This document shows positions 35,887-44,084 of a stretch of DNA of 64,000 bases, piece after piece. The DNA lies in assembly GCA_024233285.1 (NCBI GenBank), contig JACKPU010000003.1:186001-250000 (forward strand), read 5' to 3'. This DNA comes from Opitutaceae bacterium (lineage in GTDB: Bacteria > Verrucomicrobiota > Verrucomicrobiia > Opitutales > Opitutaceae). Each line of letters opens with the position of its first letter. The stretch's first letter is position 1. The notes beneath the pieces are model-generated. The model ran no database searches. It worked only from the letters and a program-made list of their open reading frames with translations, and had not been told where the DNA came from. Made by a program: the position numbers and the translations under genes.

Positions 35887-36750
35887 ATGGCCACATTGCA
35901 AAACACAGCAGCGCAAAACGCCGGCACTTCCGAAATCCTTTTGGAAGTGGACAGCCTGCGCACGGAATTTGCGACGGATGACGGCGTGGTCGCGGCCGTG
36001 GCGGGCGTGTCGTTTGGCGTGCCGCGAGGCCGGACCGTCGCGCTGGTGGGGGAGAGCGGCAGTGGCAAGAGCGTCACGGGATATTCCATCTTGCGGCTCG
36101 TGCAACCGCCGGGCCGGATCGCCGGCGGCCGCATTCGTTTACATTCTGCGCGACTGGGAGAAATCGACATCACGGCTTTGCGCGAGAACGATCCCTTGCT
36201 CTACAAATTGCGCGGCGGCTTGGTCAGCATGATCTTCCAGGAACCGATGACCGCGCTCTCGCCGGTGCATTCGGTCGGCGCGCAGATTTGCGAATCCATT
36301 TTGCTGCACCAGGAACGCGATAAATCCGCGGCCCGGGCCCAGGCGGTGGCGATGATGGAGAAGGTCGGCATCCCGGAGGCCGCGCGACGTTTCGATCATT
36401 ATCCGCACGAGTTGTCGGGCGGGATGCGCCAACGCATCGTGATTGCGATGGCTCTGGTCTGCCGTCCCGAGTTGTTGATTGCCGATGAGCCAACCACGGC
36501 GCTGGACGTCACCATCCAGGCGCAGGTGTTGGGCCTGATTCGCGCCCTGCAGCGCGAGATCGGCTGTTCGGTGCTCATGGTGACGCATGATTTTGGCGTC
36601 GTGGCTCAGATGGCCGACGACGTGGTGGTGATGAAACACGGCCGGATCGTCGAACAAGGTCCTGTGCGGACAGTCTTGAAGAACCCGCAGCATGCTTACA
36701 CCCGGGCTTTGCTTGATGCCCTGCCAAGCCGGAGGCACCACGCGACATGA
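35887..36750 (+). CDS. DppD/OppD-like ABC ATPase
   Basis: 287 residues with Walker A GESGSGKSV, Q-loop MIFQEPMTALSPVHSVG, signature LSGGMRQR, Walker B LLIADEPTTALD and switch HDFG. It powers the oligopeptide-type importer. It is shorter at the C-terminus than many DppD proteins (typically 320-330 residues), and the cysteine motif that binds an iron-sulfur cluster in some DppD/DppF proteins is not seen. It overlaps the next ATPase gene by 4 bases, so the importer operon is fused SBP-permease, permease, ATPase, ATPase. Confidence 0.93.
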   Translation: MATLQNTAAQNAGTSEILLEVDSLRTEFATDDGVVAAVAGVSFGVPRGRTVALVGESGSGKSVTGYSILRLVQPPGRIAGGRIRLHSARLGEIDITALRENDPLLYKLRGGLVSMIFQEPMTALSPVHSVGAQICESILLHQERDKSAARAQAVAMMEKVGIPEAARRFDHYPHELSGGMRQRIVIAMALVCRPELLIADEPTTALDVTIQAQVLGLIRALQREIGCSVLMVTHDFGVVAQMADDVVVMKHGRIVEQGPVRTVLKNPQHAYTRALLDALPSRRHHAT

Positions 36751-37655
36751 AGCCGGATGAACCAACGTCTTTGCTGGAGGTTAAAGGGCTGCGCAAATGG
36801 TTCCCGGTGGGCAAACGTGGCTGGGGCCGGTCACCAGCCAGCGTGGTGAAGGGCGTGGACGACGTCAGCTTCACGCTCCAGGCCGGCGAAACGCTGGGGC
36901 TGGTGGGCGAAAGCGGATCGGGCAAGACAACGACGGCGCGCTGCGTCATGCGGGCGATCGAACCCACGGCCGGGGAAGTGCGCTTCCGGCTGCCTGACGG
37001 GCAATGGGTTGATCTGACTCGTTTGCCGGAGCGCCGCTTGAAACCGGTGCGCCAGCACATGCAGATGGTTTTTCAAGATCCGTATTCTTCGTTGAATCCG
37101 CGCATGACGGTCGGCGACATCGTGGCCGAACCGTTGCTGCTCCACCATCTGGCCGGACGCAAGGAACGCGAGGATCAGGTCGTCGCCATGCTCGAGCGGG
37201 TGGGGTTGCGCGCGGATCATCGGCTGCGTTACCCGCACGCCTTCAGCGGCGGCCAACGGCAGCGCATCAGCATCGCCCGCGCGCTCATCATGCGCCCGTC
37301 ATTGATTGTGTGCGACGAGGCGACCTCGGCGCTCGACGTTTCCGTTCAGGCCCAGGTGCTCGACCTGCTCAAGGAACTGCAGCGCGACTTCAATCTCACC
37401 TACCTGTTCGTGGCCCATAATCTCGACGTCGTGCGCAACTTCTGCGACCGCGTGGCTGTGATGCGTCGCGGCCGGATCGTCGAATTGGCGGAAACGTCCC
37501 GCCTTTTTGCCGCGCCGCAGCATCCCTACACCCGCTTGCTCCTGTCGGCGATTCCATCGCCCGACCCGGATGTGCCCATGAATTTTGAAGTGGCGGATGA
37601 ACTCGCGCGGTTGGATACGGCGGCCGACGCGTCGTCCGCCGCCGGGGATGCCTGA
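36747..37655 (+). CDS. DppF/OppF-like ABC ATPase
   Basis: 302 residues with Walker A GESGSGKTT, Q-loop MVFQDPYSSLNPRMTVGD, signature FSGGQRQR, Walker B LIVCDEATSALD and switch VAHNLD. It is the second ATPase of the importer. An insert after the first strand (WFPVGKRGWGRSPASVVKGVDDV) is typical for OppF. It is the last gene of the operon that starts at 31502. The substrate is not determined; peptides, peptide-linked iron chelators or oligosaccharides are all handled by this family. Confidence 0.93.
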   Translation: MKPDEPTSLLEVKGLRKWFPVGKRGWGRSPASVVKGVDDVSFTLQAGETLGLVGESGSGKTTTARCVMRAIEPTAGEVRFRLPDGQWVDLTRLPERRLKPVRQHMQMVFQDPYSSLNPRMTVGDIVAEPLLLHHLAGRKEREDQVVAMLERVGLRADHRLRYPHAFSGGQRQRISIARALIMRPSLIVCDEATSALDVSVQAQVLDLLKELQRDFNLTYLFVAHNLDVVRNFCDRVAVMRRGRIVELAETSRLFAAPQHPYTRLLLSAIPSPDPDVPMNFEVADELARLDTAADASSAAGDA

Positions 37656-37771
37656 GGTCTCAGATCCGGCGGTCGCAGGTTGGCAAGCGATGGGGAGGCG
37701 GGTTGCAGTAGTCGTGGCCGCTCCTGCGTTGACAGCTTGAGGCGGTCGGGCACCTTTCGGCCTTTCATCCT

Positions 37772-39031
37772 ATGACCGACAAGTCCCTCCCATTCACCAA
37801 GGAACAACTCGAAGCGATCGCCGCGCAAGTGCCGACGCCGTTTCACGTTTATGATGAAGTGGCGATGCGTAAAAACGCCCGCGCGTTTTATGAGGCGTTT
37901 TCGTGGGTGCCCGGCGGCTTTGTAAATTACTACGCCGTAAAAGCGCTGCCGAATCCGCATGTGTTGGAGCCGTTGAAGCAGGAAGGCATGGGCGGCGATT
38001 GCTCCTCGCTGGCCGAACTCAAGCTGTGCACCGCTGTCGGCATCACCGGTGACAAGATTGTTTTCACCTCGAATGACACGCCTGCTTCCGAATACGTCGA
38101 GGCCGCCCGGCTTGGTGCGATCATCAACCTCGATGACATCAGCCACATCGCGTTTCTTGAAAAGGCGCTTGGCGGTCAGTTGCCGGCGATGCTCTGCTTC
38201 CGCTACAACCCGGGCCCGCTCAAGGCCGGCAATGTGATCATCGGCAAACCCGAGGAGGCGAAGTATGGTTTCACGCGCGAGCAACTGTTCGAAGGCTACC
38301 GCATTTTGAAGGAGAAGGGCGTGCAGCGTTTCGGCCTGCACACGATGGTCGCGTCGAATGAACTCAATCCCGATTACTTCGTCGAGACGGCCCAGATGCT
38401 ATTTGATCTCGTGGTGGAATTGAACCGCGAACTCGGCATCCGTTTCGAATTTCTGAATCTCGGCGGCGGCATCGGCATTCCTTACAGGCCTGAGCAAACC
38501 GCGGTCGATCTCGCCTACGTCGGCCGGAAAATCAAGGAGGCCTACGACAAGAGCATCGTGGCCAAGGGCCTCGGACCGATTCGGATCGCGATGGAATGCG
38601 GCCGCATGGTCACCGGCCCTTACGGCTACCTTGTTTCCCACGTGCTGCACAAGAAGGCCATTTACAAAAACTATGTCGGCCTCGATGCCTGCATGGCCAA
38701 TCTCATGCGCCCTGGCATGTATGGGTCCTATCACCACATTTCGGTGCCCGGAAAAGAAAACGGCCCGCGCAAGGTCTATGACGTCACGGGTTCACTCTGC
38801 GAAAATAACGACAAGTTTGCAATCGATCGCGAGATTCCAGATCCGGCCGTCGGCGACCTTGTGGTGATTCACGACACCGGCGCACACGGCCACTCGATGG
38901 GCTTCAACTACAATGGCAAGCTGCGCAGCGCCGAAGTCCTCTGGCAGGGCGAGGGCAGGTGGAAGCTGATCCGCCGGGCCGAAACCTACGTTGATCACTT
39001 CGCCACCCTCGATTATCCCGGGCTGAGTTGA
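37772..39031 (+). CDS. lysA: Diaminopimelate decarboxylase
   Basis: 419 residues of fold-III PLP-dependent decarboxylase. The PLP lysine lies in NYYAVKALPNP near residue 53, the glycine loop in LNLGGGIGIPY, and the active-site cysteine in VTGSLCENNDKFA. These features fit LysA, which decarboxylates meso-diaminopimelate to lysine, rather than ornithine or arginine decarboxylases. The N-terminal part with PTPFHVYDE is the usual entry of the barrel. It is separated from the ABC operon by about 115 bases and seems to be transcribed on its own. Confidence 0.9.
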   Translation: MTDKSLPFTKEQLEAIAAQVPTPFHVYDEVAMRKNARAFYEAFSWVPGGFVNYYAVKALPNPHVLEPLKQEGMGGDCSSLAELKLCTAVGITGDKIVFTSNDTPASEYVEAARLGAIINLDDISHIAFLEKALGGQLPAMLCFRYNPGPLKAGNVIIGKPEEAKYGFTREQLFEGYRILKEKGVQRFGLHTMVASNELNPDYFVETAQMLFDLVVELNRELGIRFEFLNLGGGIGIPYRPEQTAVDLAYVGRKIKEAYDKSIVAKGLGPIRIAMECGRMVTGPYGYLVSHVLHKKAIYKNYVGLDACMANLMRPGMYGSYHHISVPGKENGPRKVYDVTGSLCENNDKFAIDREIPDPAVGDLVVIHDTGAHGHSMGFNYNGKLRSAEVLWQGEGRWKLIRRAETYVDHFATLDYPGLS

Positions 39032-39098
39032 AATCCTCAGACTGTTTTCGGAACTCGTTTGCAACAAAGGTTCTCGGAAATTTGGGTTTGAGTTAAAC

Positions 39099-39113
39099 TA
39101 GGGTATTCACTTT
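39099..39113 (+). promoter_or_regulatory. TAGGG motif immediately upstream of the 379-residue membrane protein gene
   Basis: TAGGGTATTCACTTT lies right before the GTG at 39116. It shares the TAGGG[T/A]A spacing pattern with the PEP-CTERM upstream motifs and could also be read as a -10 element (TAGGGT). Confidence 0.25.
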
Positions 39114-39115
39114 AG

Positions 39116-40255
39116 GTGGCGTCGTTGAATTCAACGACGCCACAACCTGATCCGGCGCCCCATCGCGACAACCCGGCTGCGCGCCAGTCGGTCGCACCTG
39201 TATCAGGCCAAGGATTTGTGCAACCGCACCATGACTCGATTTCCGAGTCGCGCCCGCCGTTTCCGCTCTTTGTTGACGAGGTGCAGCCGCCGCCGGCGCA
39301 ATACGGCCGGGACAGCTACACCACCCGTCCTCCCTGGATGGCGCAGCAGCAGACATTGCTCAACGGTCAGAATCTGACGGCAACTTACGCGGTGGATGGT
39401 GCTTCGCTTTCGCCCTTTCCCGTGGCGCCGACGCCAATTGGTGACGCCGACAACACGACGGTGATTCAAGCGGCGCCGACGATTGACGCACGGGAAGTGG
39501 CGCAAGGCGTGGCGGTGGCCGCCGGATTGTCCGTGGCGGCTCCCCGGCGCCGATCCGGCGGCTCGGGCTTGTTCACGCTGCTGTTCATCCTGTTTGCCAA
39601 GGGCGTGCCCCTGATGTTCGTGCTCGGCGCGGGTTTTTATACTTACAGTTATTTCTTCGGCACACCTCCGCTGGTGCAAAAGATGATGCGCAAGATCAAC
39701 GGCGAGACCGGACCGGCGGGCGAGGAGGCCGCGCCAAAGTCCCGGGCCGGTCAAATGATGCAACAGACGCGCGATGTCGTTTCCGCCAACGACGCGCGTA
39801 TCAATTTTGCCAATGCGCTCGCGGCGGGCGATGTCGATCTCGATGCCTTGGGCGAGCCCCAGGCGGCTGATCCGAATGCGCTCGTCGCGCAGGTTTCCGC
39901 CGCCGTGGCGAGTGCCACGGCTGAGCAAGCCGTCGACGCGGAAGGCACTCCAAGTGCGCCGCGTCGCGTGCGCAACGCACCACCTTCATACGATGTCAGC
40001 CAGGTCATTCCCGGCCGGCTGGATCTGCCGTCGCCGGTCCCGCCGTCGGTCGCATTCATCATTTGGGTGGATCGCGCGCGCATCTCCGGTCTGCGCGCCG
40101 GTGAATCGAGCAAGATCATCGTGAACGACCTCACGGTTGAGCCGGAACAAATCCTCGATCACTCGCAAGGCATTGTGGTGGAGAGCGTGGATCCGGCGAC
40201 GTCAACCGTCCGCTTCCGCGATCGCAACGGCGCGATCATCGGCAAGCGCTTCTGA
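39116..40255 (+). CDS. Hypothetical single-pass membrane protein
   Basis: 379 residues from a GTG start, not recognised. A proline-rich cytoplasmic region of about 140 residues (QPDPAPHRDNPAARQSV; QPPPAQYGRDSYTTRPP) precedes one hydrophobic stretch at about 150-185 (GLFTLLFILFAKGVPLMFVLGAGFYTYSYFFG). An Ala/Asp-rich linker leads to a compact C-terminal domain (about 300-379: ISGLRAGESSKIIVNDLTVEPEQILDHSQGIVVESVDPATSTVRFRDRNG) that reads like a small beta domain of the type seen in secretion-system or pilus assembly proteins; this is only an impression. No operon partner is near. Confidence 0.55.
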   Translation: MASLNSTTPQPDPAPHRDNPAARQSVAPVSGQGFVQPHHDSISESRPPFPLFVDEVQPPPAQYGRDSYTTRPPWMAQQQTLLNGQNLTATYAVDGASLSPFPVAPTPIGDADNTTVIQAAPTIDAREVAQGVAVAAGLSVAAPRRRSGGSGLFTLLFILFAKGVPLMFVLGAGFYTYSYFFGTPPLVQKMMRKINGETGPAGEEAAPKSRAGQMMQQTRDVVSANDARINFANALAAGDVDLDALGEPQAADPNALVAQVSAAVASATAEQAVDAEGTPSAPRRVRNAPPSYDVSQVIPGRLDLPSPVPPSVAFIIWVDRARISGLRAGESSKIIVNDLTVEPEQILDHSQGIVVESVDPATSTVRFRDRNGAIIGKRF

Positions 40256-40731
40256 GTTGACCGCTCGCCCGCGACGTCGGCCTGCCGATTGCAGCGAGGT
40301 GATGGAACTTGGGCAGGGCGGCTGGTGATCTCGCGCAGGCAGACTAGGTGAGCCGTTGTGCCTGAATGGCGCGATGCATTGCGGGATCGCAAGGACTTGT
40401 GTAAGAAACTGGAAGTCATACCTATGAAGCCCCGCCTTTGGAGTAGAGACTGGGAAAAACTCATGCCGACTGCTCACATAACTCATACCGACGAACTTAC
40501 AGCCATAGGTTAAGACTCATACCGACGACGTTACACGCGTAATAGCTGGGTGTATCCGGTTGAATGTGGATTGCAATGGACTCGATCAGTCTTGAATGGC
40601 ATCCCGAGCTGCCGCCGCTCGACGCTGCGCTTGAAAATGCCAAGGTCACCGGTGGGTGGTGAATCCCTCGTGCTGTCGATGATTCGGGAAGGTGGGGAAG
40701 TGCCTTGGCGAATCCCGGTTCCGTCCATCGT
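40256..40731. other. Gene-poor region with short direct repeats
   Basis: 476 bases with no supported gene. Short open frames on both strands (for example 40531-40728 minus, 65 residues) have no recognisable features. The notable content is three copies of ACTCATRCCGAC at 40459-40470, 40481-40492 and 40515-40526. Base composition between 40340 and 40570 is lower in GC than the flanks. Confidence 0.5.
40459..40526 (+). repeat. Three direct copies of ACTCATRCCGAC
   Basis: Copies lie at 40459, 40481 and 40515 (start-to-start 22 and 34 bases). The last two extend to CGACGA and a following TTACA. No transposase is nearby. Confidence 0.5.
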
Positions 40732-41139
40732 TTACAACGACTGGAGCAGTTGGCGCAGCGTGGGACCTACCTGACGCAGCTCTTCCAAGTGAATGGCCGA
40801 TAGTTTTTCGATGACTGTTTCGCCTTTGCGGGTGAGATGGATCTCCACTTGTCGACGGTCGTGGGCCGAGGGTTTGCGACGCACGAACCGCGCGCTTTCC
40901 AACCGATCGACCAAGCCGACCGCACTGTGGTGCCGGAGTTGCAGGCTCTCCGCGAGTTCCGCGATCGAGGCGAAGTCGCGGTCTGGGGCTCCTTTGATGG
41001 CGAGCAGGCCCTGATGTTGTTGAGGAGTGAGTCCCGCGTCGCGAGCCGCGTCTTGGCTGAAGTGGACAAAACGCCGCAGTGTGTGGCGAATGGCCGCCAG
41101 CGATTCGTAATGTGACTTGGTCAGGGTGGGTGGCGGCAT
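40732..41139 (-). CDS. MarR-family transcriptional regulator
   Basis: 135 residues with the MarR winged helix-turn-helix: AGLTPQQHQGLLAIKG, FASIAELAESLQLRHHSAVGLVDRLESARFVRRKPSAHDRRQVEIHLTRKGETVIEKL. The Asp-Arg-Arg wing (HDRRQVEIHLT) is characteristic. It probably represses the divergent ClC gene from the inverted repeat between them (41172-41186) and its own gene. The effector is unknown. No cysteine is present, so a thiol-oxidation switch as in OhrR is unlikely. Confidence 0.9.
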   Translation of the reverse strand: MPPPTLTKSHYESLAAIRHTLRRFVHFSQDAARDAGLTPQQHQGLLAIKGAPDRDFASIAELAESLQLRHHSAVGLVDRLESARFVRRKPSAHDRRQVEIHLTRKGETVIEKLSAIHLEELRQVGPTLRQLLQSL

Positions 41140-41171
41140 GGTTTGTCTTGGACGGGAATGAACTTGCTTTA

Positions 41172-41186
41172 TATCGCACTACGATA
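41172..41186. promoter_or_regulatory. Candidate MarR operator between divergent genes
   Basis: TATCG-CACTA-CGATA is a perfect inverted repeat with a 5-base centre, located 33 bases from the MarR start and 21 bases from the ClC start. MarR proteins bind such short palindromes. Confidence 0.5.
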
Positions 41187-41206
41187 CAACACCAATCGCT
41201 TTGCCC

Positions 41207-43012
41207 ATGGAATCGAGTTTCCCCACCCGTTCGCCAAGCCTCCCTTCGCGCCCCGCCAGCCTGGGCGATTTCACCCTCAGCCGCAGGGTGTTGCTGCTCT
41301 GCGCGCTGGCCGCGCCGATTGGGTGTGTCGCGGCCTTGGTGGCCAAGGCGCTGCTCTGGTTGATTGCCGTGTTCACGAACGCGGCGTTCTTCCTGCGGTT
41401 CTCCGCCGAACCGGTGGCCTTGACCGGCCATGACTTCGGCTGGTGGGGCGTGGTTGTGCCGGTGCTGGGCGGATTGGTCATCGGATTCATGGCCCGTTAC
41501 GGCTCGGAGAAGATTCGCGGCCACGGGATACCGGAGGCGTTGGAGGCAATCCTGCTCGGACGCAGCCTGATGAACCCACGGGTGGCGGTGCTGAAGCCCT
41601 TGTCCTCGGCGATCTGCATTGGCTCCGGTGGTCCGTTTGGCGCGGAAGGCCCGATCATCGTGACCGGCGGCGCGTTTGGGTCGGTGTTCGCGCAATTGTT
41701 TCATCTCACCTCGGCGGAACGAAAAACCCTGCTCGTGGCCGGCGCGGCGGCCGGCATGACGGCCATCTTTGCGACGCCCATCGCCGCGGTGCTGCTGGCG
41801 GTCGAGTTGCTGCTGTTCGAATGGAAGCCCCGCAGCCTCATACCCGTGAGCGTGGCGGCCGTGGTCGCGTTGATGATACGCCAGCCTTTGCTGGGAACGG
41901 GGCCGATATTTCCCGTCATGTCTCATGGTCCCGTGGGGGCCGCCGGGCTGGCCGGTGCGCTGTTGGTCGGCGTGGTCATCGGCCTGGCGGCGACCTTGCT
42001 CACCAAGCTGGTGTATGCGTGTGAGGATGGATTTTCCAAGCTGCGGCTGCACTGGATGTGGTGGCCCGCGGTGGCCGGTGTATTCGTCGGCTTGGGCGGT
42101 TTGATTGACCCGCGCGTGCTGGGCGTGGGCTATGAAACGATCCATGCGCTGATGCGCGGCGAGGTCGTAGGCGCTGCACTGGTCGGGTTGATCTTGGCCA
42201 AGAGCATCGTGTGGGCAATCGCCCTGGGGTCGGGCACCTCCGGCGGCATTCTGGCGCCGCTGCTGATGGTGGGCGGGGCGGTCGGGTCATTGCTCGCGGT
42301 TCTGGCGGGTGCGCCGGATGTCGGATTGTGGGCCATGATCGGGATGGCGGCGATGATGGGCGGGACGATGGGGGCGCCGTTGACCGGGGCGTTGTTCTTG
42401 TTGGAGCTGACCCACGATCTCCAGATCCTGCCGGCGCTCTTGGTCGCGACGGTGGCCTCGCTCTGCATCACGGTTCTCCTGCTGAAGCGATCCGTGCTCA
42501 CCGAAAAACTTGCGCGGCGCGGACAACATGTCGCCCGCGAATATGCGGTCGATGTGTTTACCCTGACACGGGTCGAGGAGGTGATGGATCGGAATCCGCC
42601 AGTGGCATCGGCCCACGAAACGGTGGCGGAACTCATGGTAAAAATCACTCAACCCGGTTCGAATTTGGGGCGGCGGCAGGCTGTGCTCGTCGAACAGGAC
42701 GGACGTCTGGTTGGAATCGTAACCCGCAGCGACTTGCTGCGGGTGCAGCGGAGCGATCCTGCGGGCAAGGTGCCATTGAGCGATGCAGCCACGCGCAAGC
42801 CAATCACGGTCTTTGCCGACGAAACGCTCGGGCAGGCGACGGATCGAATGTTGCAGGCCGACGTCGGGCGTTTGCCGGTGGTGGCTCGCAACGCTCCGCA
42901 CGTCATCGTCGGTTACCTGGGCCGCTCCGAGATTCTCATGGCCCGTCGCCGCTGGCACGACGAGGAGGAGCGGCGTGAACGCGGGTTGGGCGCCGCGCAG
43001 GTGTCAGGGTAG
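41207..43012 (+). CDS. ClC-family chloride channel/transporter with CBS domains
   Basis: 601 residues. The ClC membrane domain (about 20-420) contains the selectivity motifs GSGGPFGAEGPI and GSGTSGGILAPLL and the GMAAMMGGTMGAPLTGALFLLELTHD segment. Two CBS domains follow (about 440-500 and 520-585: VEEVMDRNPPVASAHETVAEL and RKPITVFADETLGQATDRM), which bind adenine nucleotides and gate transport. The gating-glutamate position is present (GAEGPI); I did not find the second, proton glutamate with certainty, so channel versus exchanger is open. The ATG at 41207 was preferred to the TTG at 41201. It is divergent from the MarR gene. Confidence 0.93.
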   Translation: MESSFPTRSPSLPSRPASLGDFTLSRRVLLLCALAAPIGCVAALVAKALLWLIAVFTNAAFFLRFSAEPVALTGHDFGWWGVVVPVLGGLVIGFMARYGSEKIRGHGIPEALEAILLGRSLMNPRVAVLKPLSSAICIGSGGPFGAEGPIIVTGGAFGSVFAQLFHLTSAERKTLLVAGAAAGMTAIFATPIAAVLLAVELLLFEWKPRSLIPVSVAAVVALMIRQPLLGTGPIFPVMSHGPVGAAGLAGALLVGVVIGLAATLLTKLVYACEDGFSKLRLHWMWWPAVAGVFVGLGGLIDPRVLGVGYETIHALMRGEVVGAALVGLILAKSIVWAIALGSGTSGGILAPLLMVGGAVGSLLAVLAGAPDVGLWAMIGMAAMMGGTMGAPLTGALFLLELTHDLQILPALLVATVASLCITVLLLKRSVLTEKLARRGQHVAREYAVDVFTLTRVEEVMDRNPPVASAHETVAELMVKITQPGSNLGRRQAVLVEQDGRLVGIVTRSDLLRVQRSDPAGKVPLSDAATRKPITVFADETLGQATDRMLQADVGRLPVVARNAPHVIVGYLGRSEILMARRRWHDEEERRERGLGAAQVSG

Positions 43013-43022
43013 TCCGCAGGCA

Positions 43023-43757
43023 TTAGCAAACTCGCGATTGGTTTTCACGGGGTTCCATTGCCCGTGCCAAAATCGCCTCGGCGTGCAAGGTCAAGGTATC
43101 GAACAAGGGCAGCGCGCTGTCGTCCGTCTTGATCAGCATGCCGAGCTCGGTGCATCCCAGGATGACCGCCTCGGCGCCATCGCCGGCGAGTTGCGCGAGC
43201 ATCCGGCGCGCGTGTTCCTGCGAGGCGGTTTCGACGCGACCGTGGGAAAGCTCTTCCCAAACGATGCGATCGAGTTCGCGGCGATACTCTGGAGGAGGGA
43301 TCATGGTTTCGATGCCTTGCTCGCGGAAATGCCGTTGGAAAAAACCGCCCTCCATCGTGGGGCGCGTGCCAAGAAGGGCGACACGGTGTTTTTGAGCGCG
43401 TCGCAGCGCCAAGGCCGTGGCCTCCATGATGGTGAGCACGGGCAGGGCCGCGCGATCGCGGAGATGGTCCCACGCGTTGTGCGGCGTGTTGGCCAGGATG
43501 GCGGCAAAGTCGGCGCCAGCCTCTCGCAAGCGGGTGATGGCATCGGCCAGATGATCGGCGACGCGGGGCCAGTCGTCCTTTTCAAAGCAATCCACCAAGT
43601 CCTGGAGGTTGAGGCTGGTGAGGACGATCCGCGGGAACCGCAGGCCCCCAGCCTGCTCGTTGAAGCGACGGCAGAGGAGCTGGTAGTAGTGGACCGTTGA
43701 TTCAGGACTGAGTCCGCCAACGAGACCGATGACACGGTGCTGGGTGGGAAGCATCAT
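43023..43757 (-). CDS. Aspartate/glutamate racemase family protein
   Basis: 244 residues with the YgeA-like opening IGLVGGLSPESTVHYYQLL and the C-terminal catalytic motif ILGCTELGMLI. The first catalytic position, normally C (or T in E. coli YgeA) in a [C/T]NTxH motif, is Ala in ILANTPHNAWD. This protein therefore keeps only one of the two acid-base residues of the Cys-Cys or Thr-Cys pair. It may be a racemase with altered or one-directional chemistry, or a binding protein. It overlaps the upstream zinc-ribbon gene by 4 bases (ATGA). Confidence 0.85.
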   Translation of the reverse strand: MMLPTQHRVIGLVGGLSPESTVHYYQLLCRRFNEQAGGLRFPRIVLTSLNLQDLVDCFEKDDWPRVADHLADAITRLREAGADFAAILANTPHNAWDHLRDRAALPVLTIMEATALALRRAQKHRVALLGTRPTMEGGFFQRHFREQGIETMIPPPEYRRELDRIVWEELSHGRVETASQEHARRMLAQLAGDGAEAVILGCTELGMLIKTDDSALPLFDTLTLHAEAILARAMEPRENQSRVC

Positions 43758-44017
43758 GAGTGATTGGTGGCGCGATGATTTTGGTTCGGGTTGTCATCTT
43801 CCAGTTTGCATTCATCGACGGGGTCTTCTTCATCGAACAAATGAGCGTAGCAGGGAGGACTGGCGAAGCCGGCGTCCTCCTCGAATTCATGGCAGCATGA
43901 ACCTCGAATCGTGTAGCAGTTGTCGCAGATTGGAATCCCGCCGATTCGCTGGGCGACGGGCGCGCCGCAATGGACGCATTCAACCGGGGAGGATTTCCGC
44001 TCAGACGACGAGGCCAT
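43754..44017 (-). CDS. Small zinc-ribbon-like protein
   Basis: 87 residues, not assigned to a named family. Two CxxC knuckles (VECVHCGAP and PICDNCYTI) with 14 residues between them form a probable zinc ribbon in the first half. Further cysteines (SCCHEFEEDAGFASPPC) and a very acidic C-terminus (DEEDPVDECKLEDDNPNQN) follow. Its stop overlaps the start of the racemase homologue by 4 bases, so they are translated together. An adaptor or regulatory role is possible but not shown. Confidence 0.65.
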   Translation of the reverse strand: MASSSERKSSPVECVHCGAPVAQRIGGIPICDNCYTIRGSCCHEFEEDAGFASPPCYAHLFDEEDPVDECKLEDDNPNQNHRATNHS

Positions 44018-44084
44018 GCGCCCAACGTGCTCGCGGTTGCGGACCTGTCAACGGATGCCTGCGGAAAGCGACGGCTCATCCGGT

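Noticed and set aside
36887..37060. A second P-loop-like reading on the minus strand within the DppF gene
   Set aside because: Only the plus frame has Walker A, signature and Walker B in order; minus frames are shadows.
40531..40774. Small open frames on both strands (65 and 74 residues)
   Set aside because: No start context, no domain, and no sign of coding composition compared with the surrounding gene-poor DNA.
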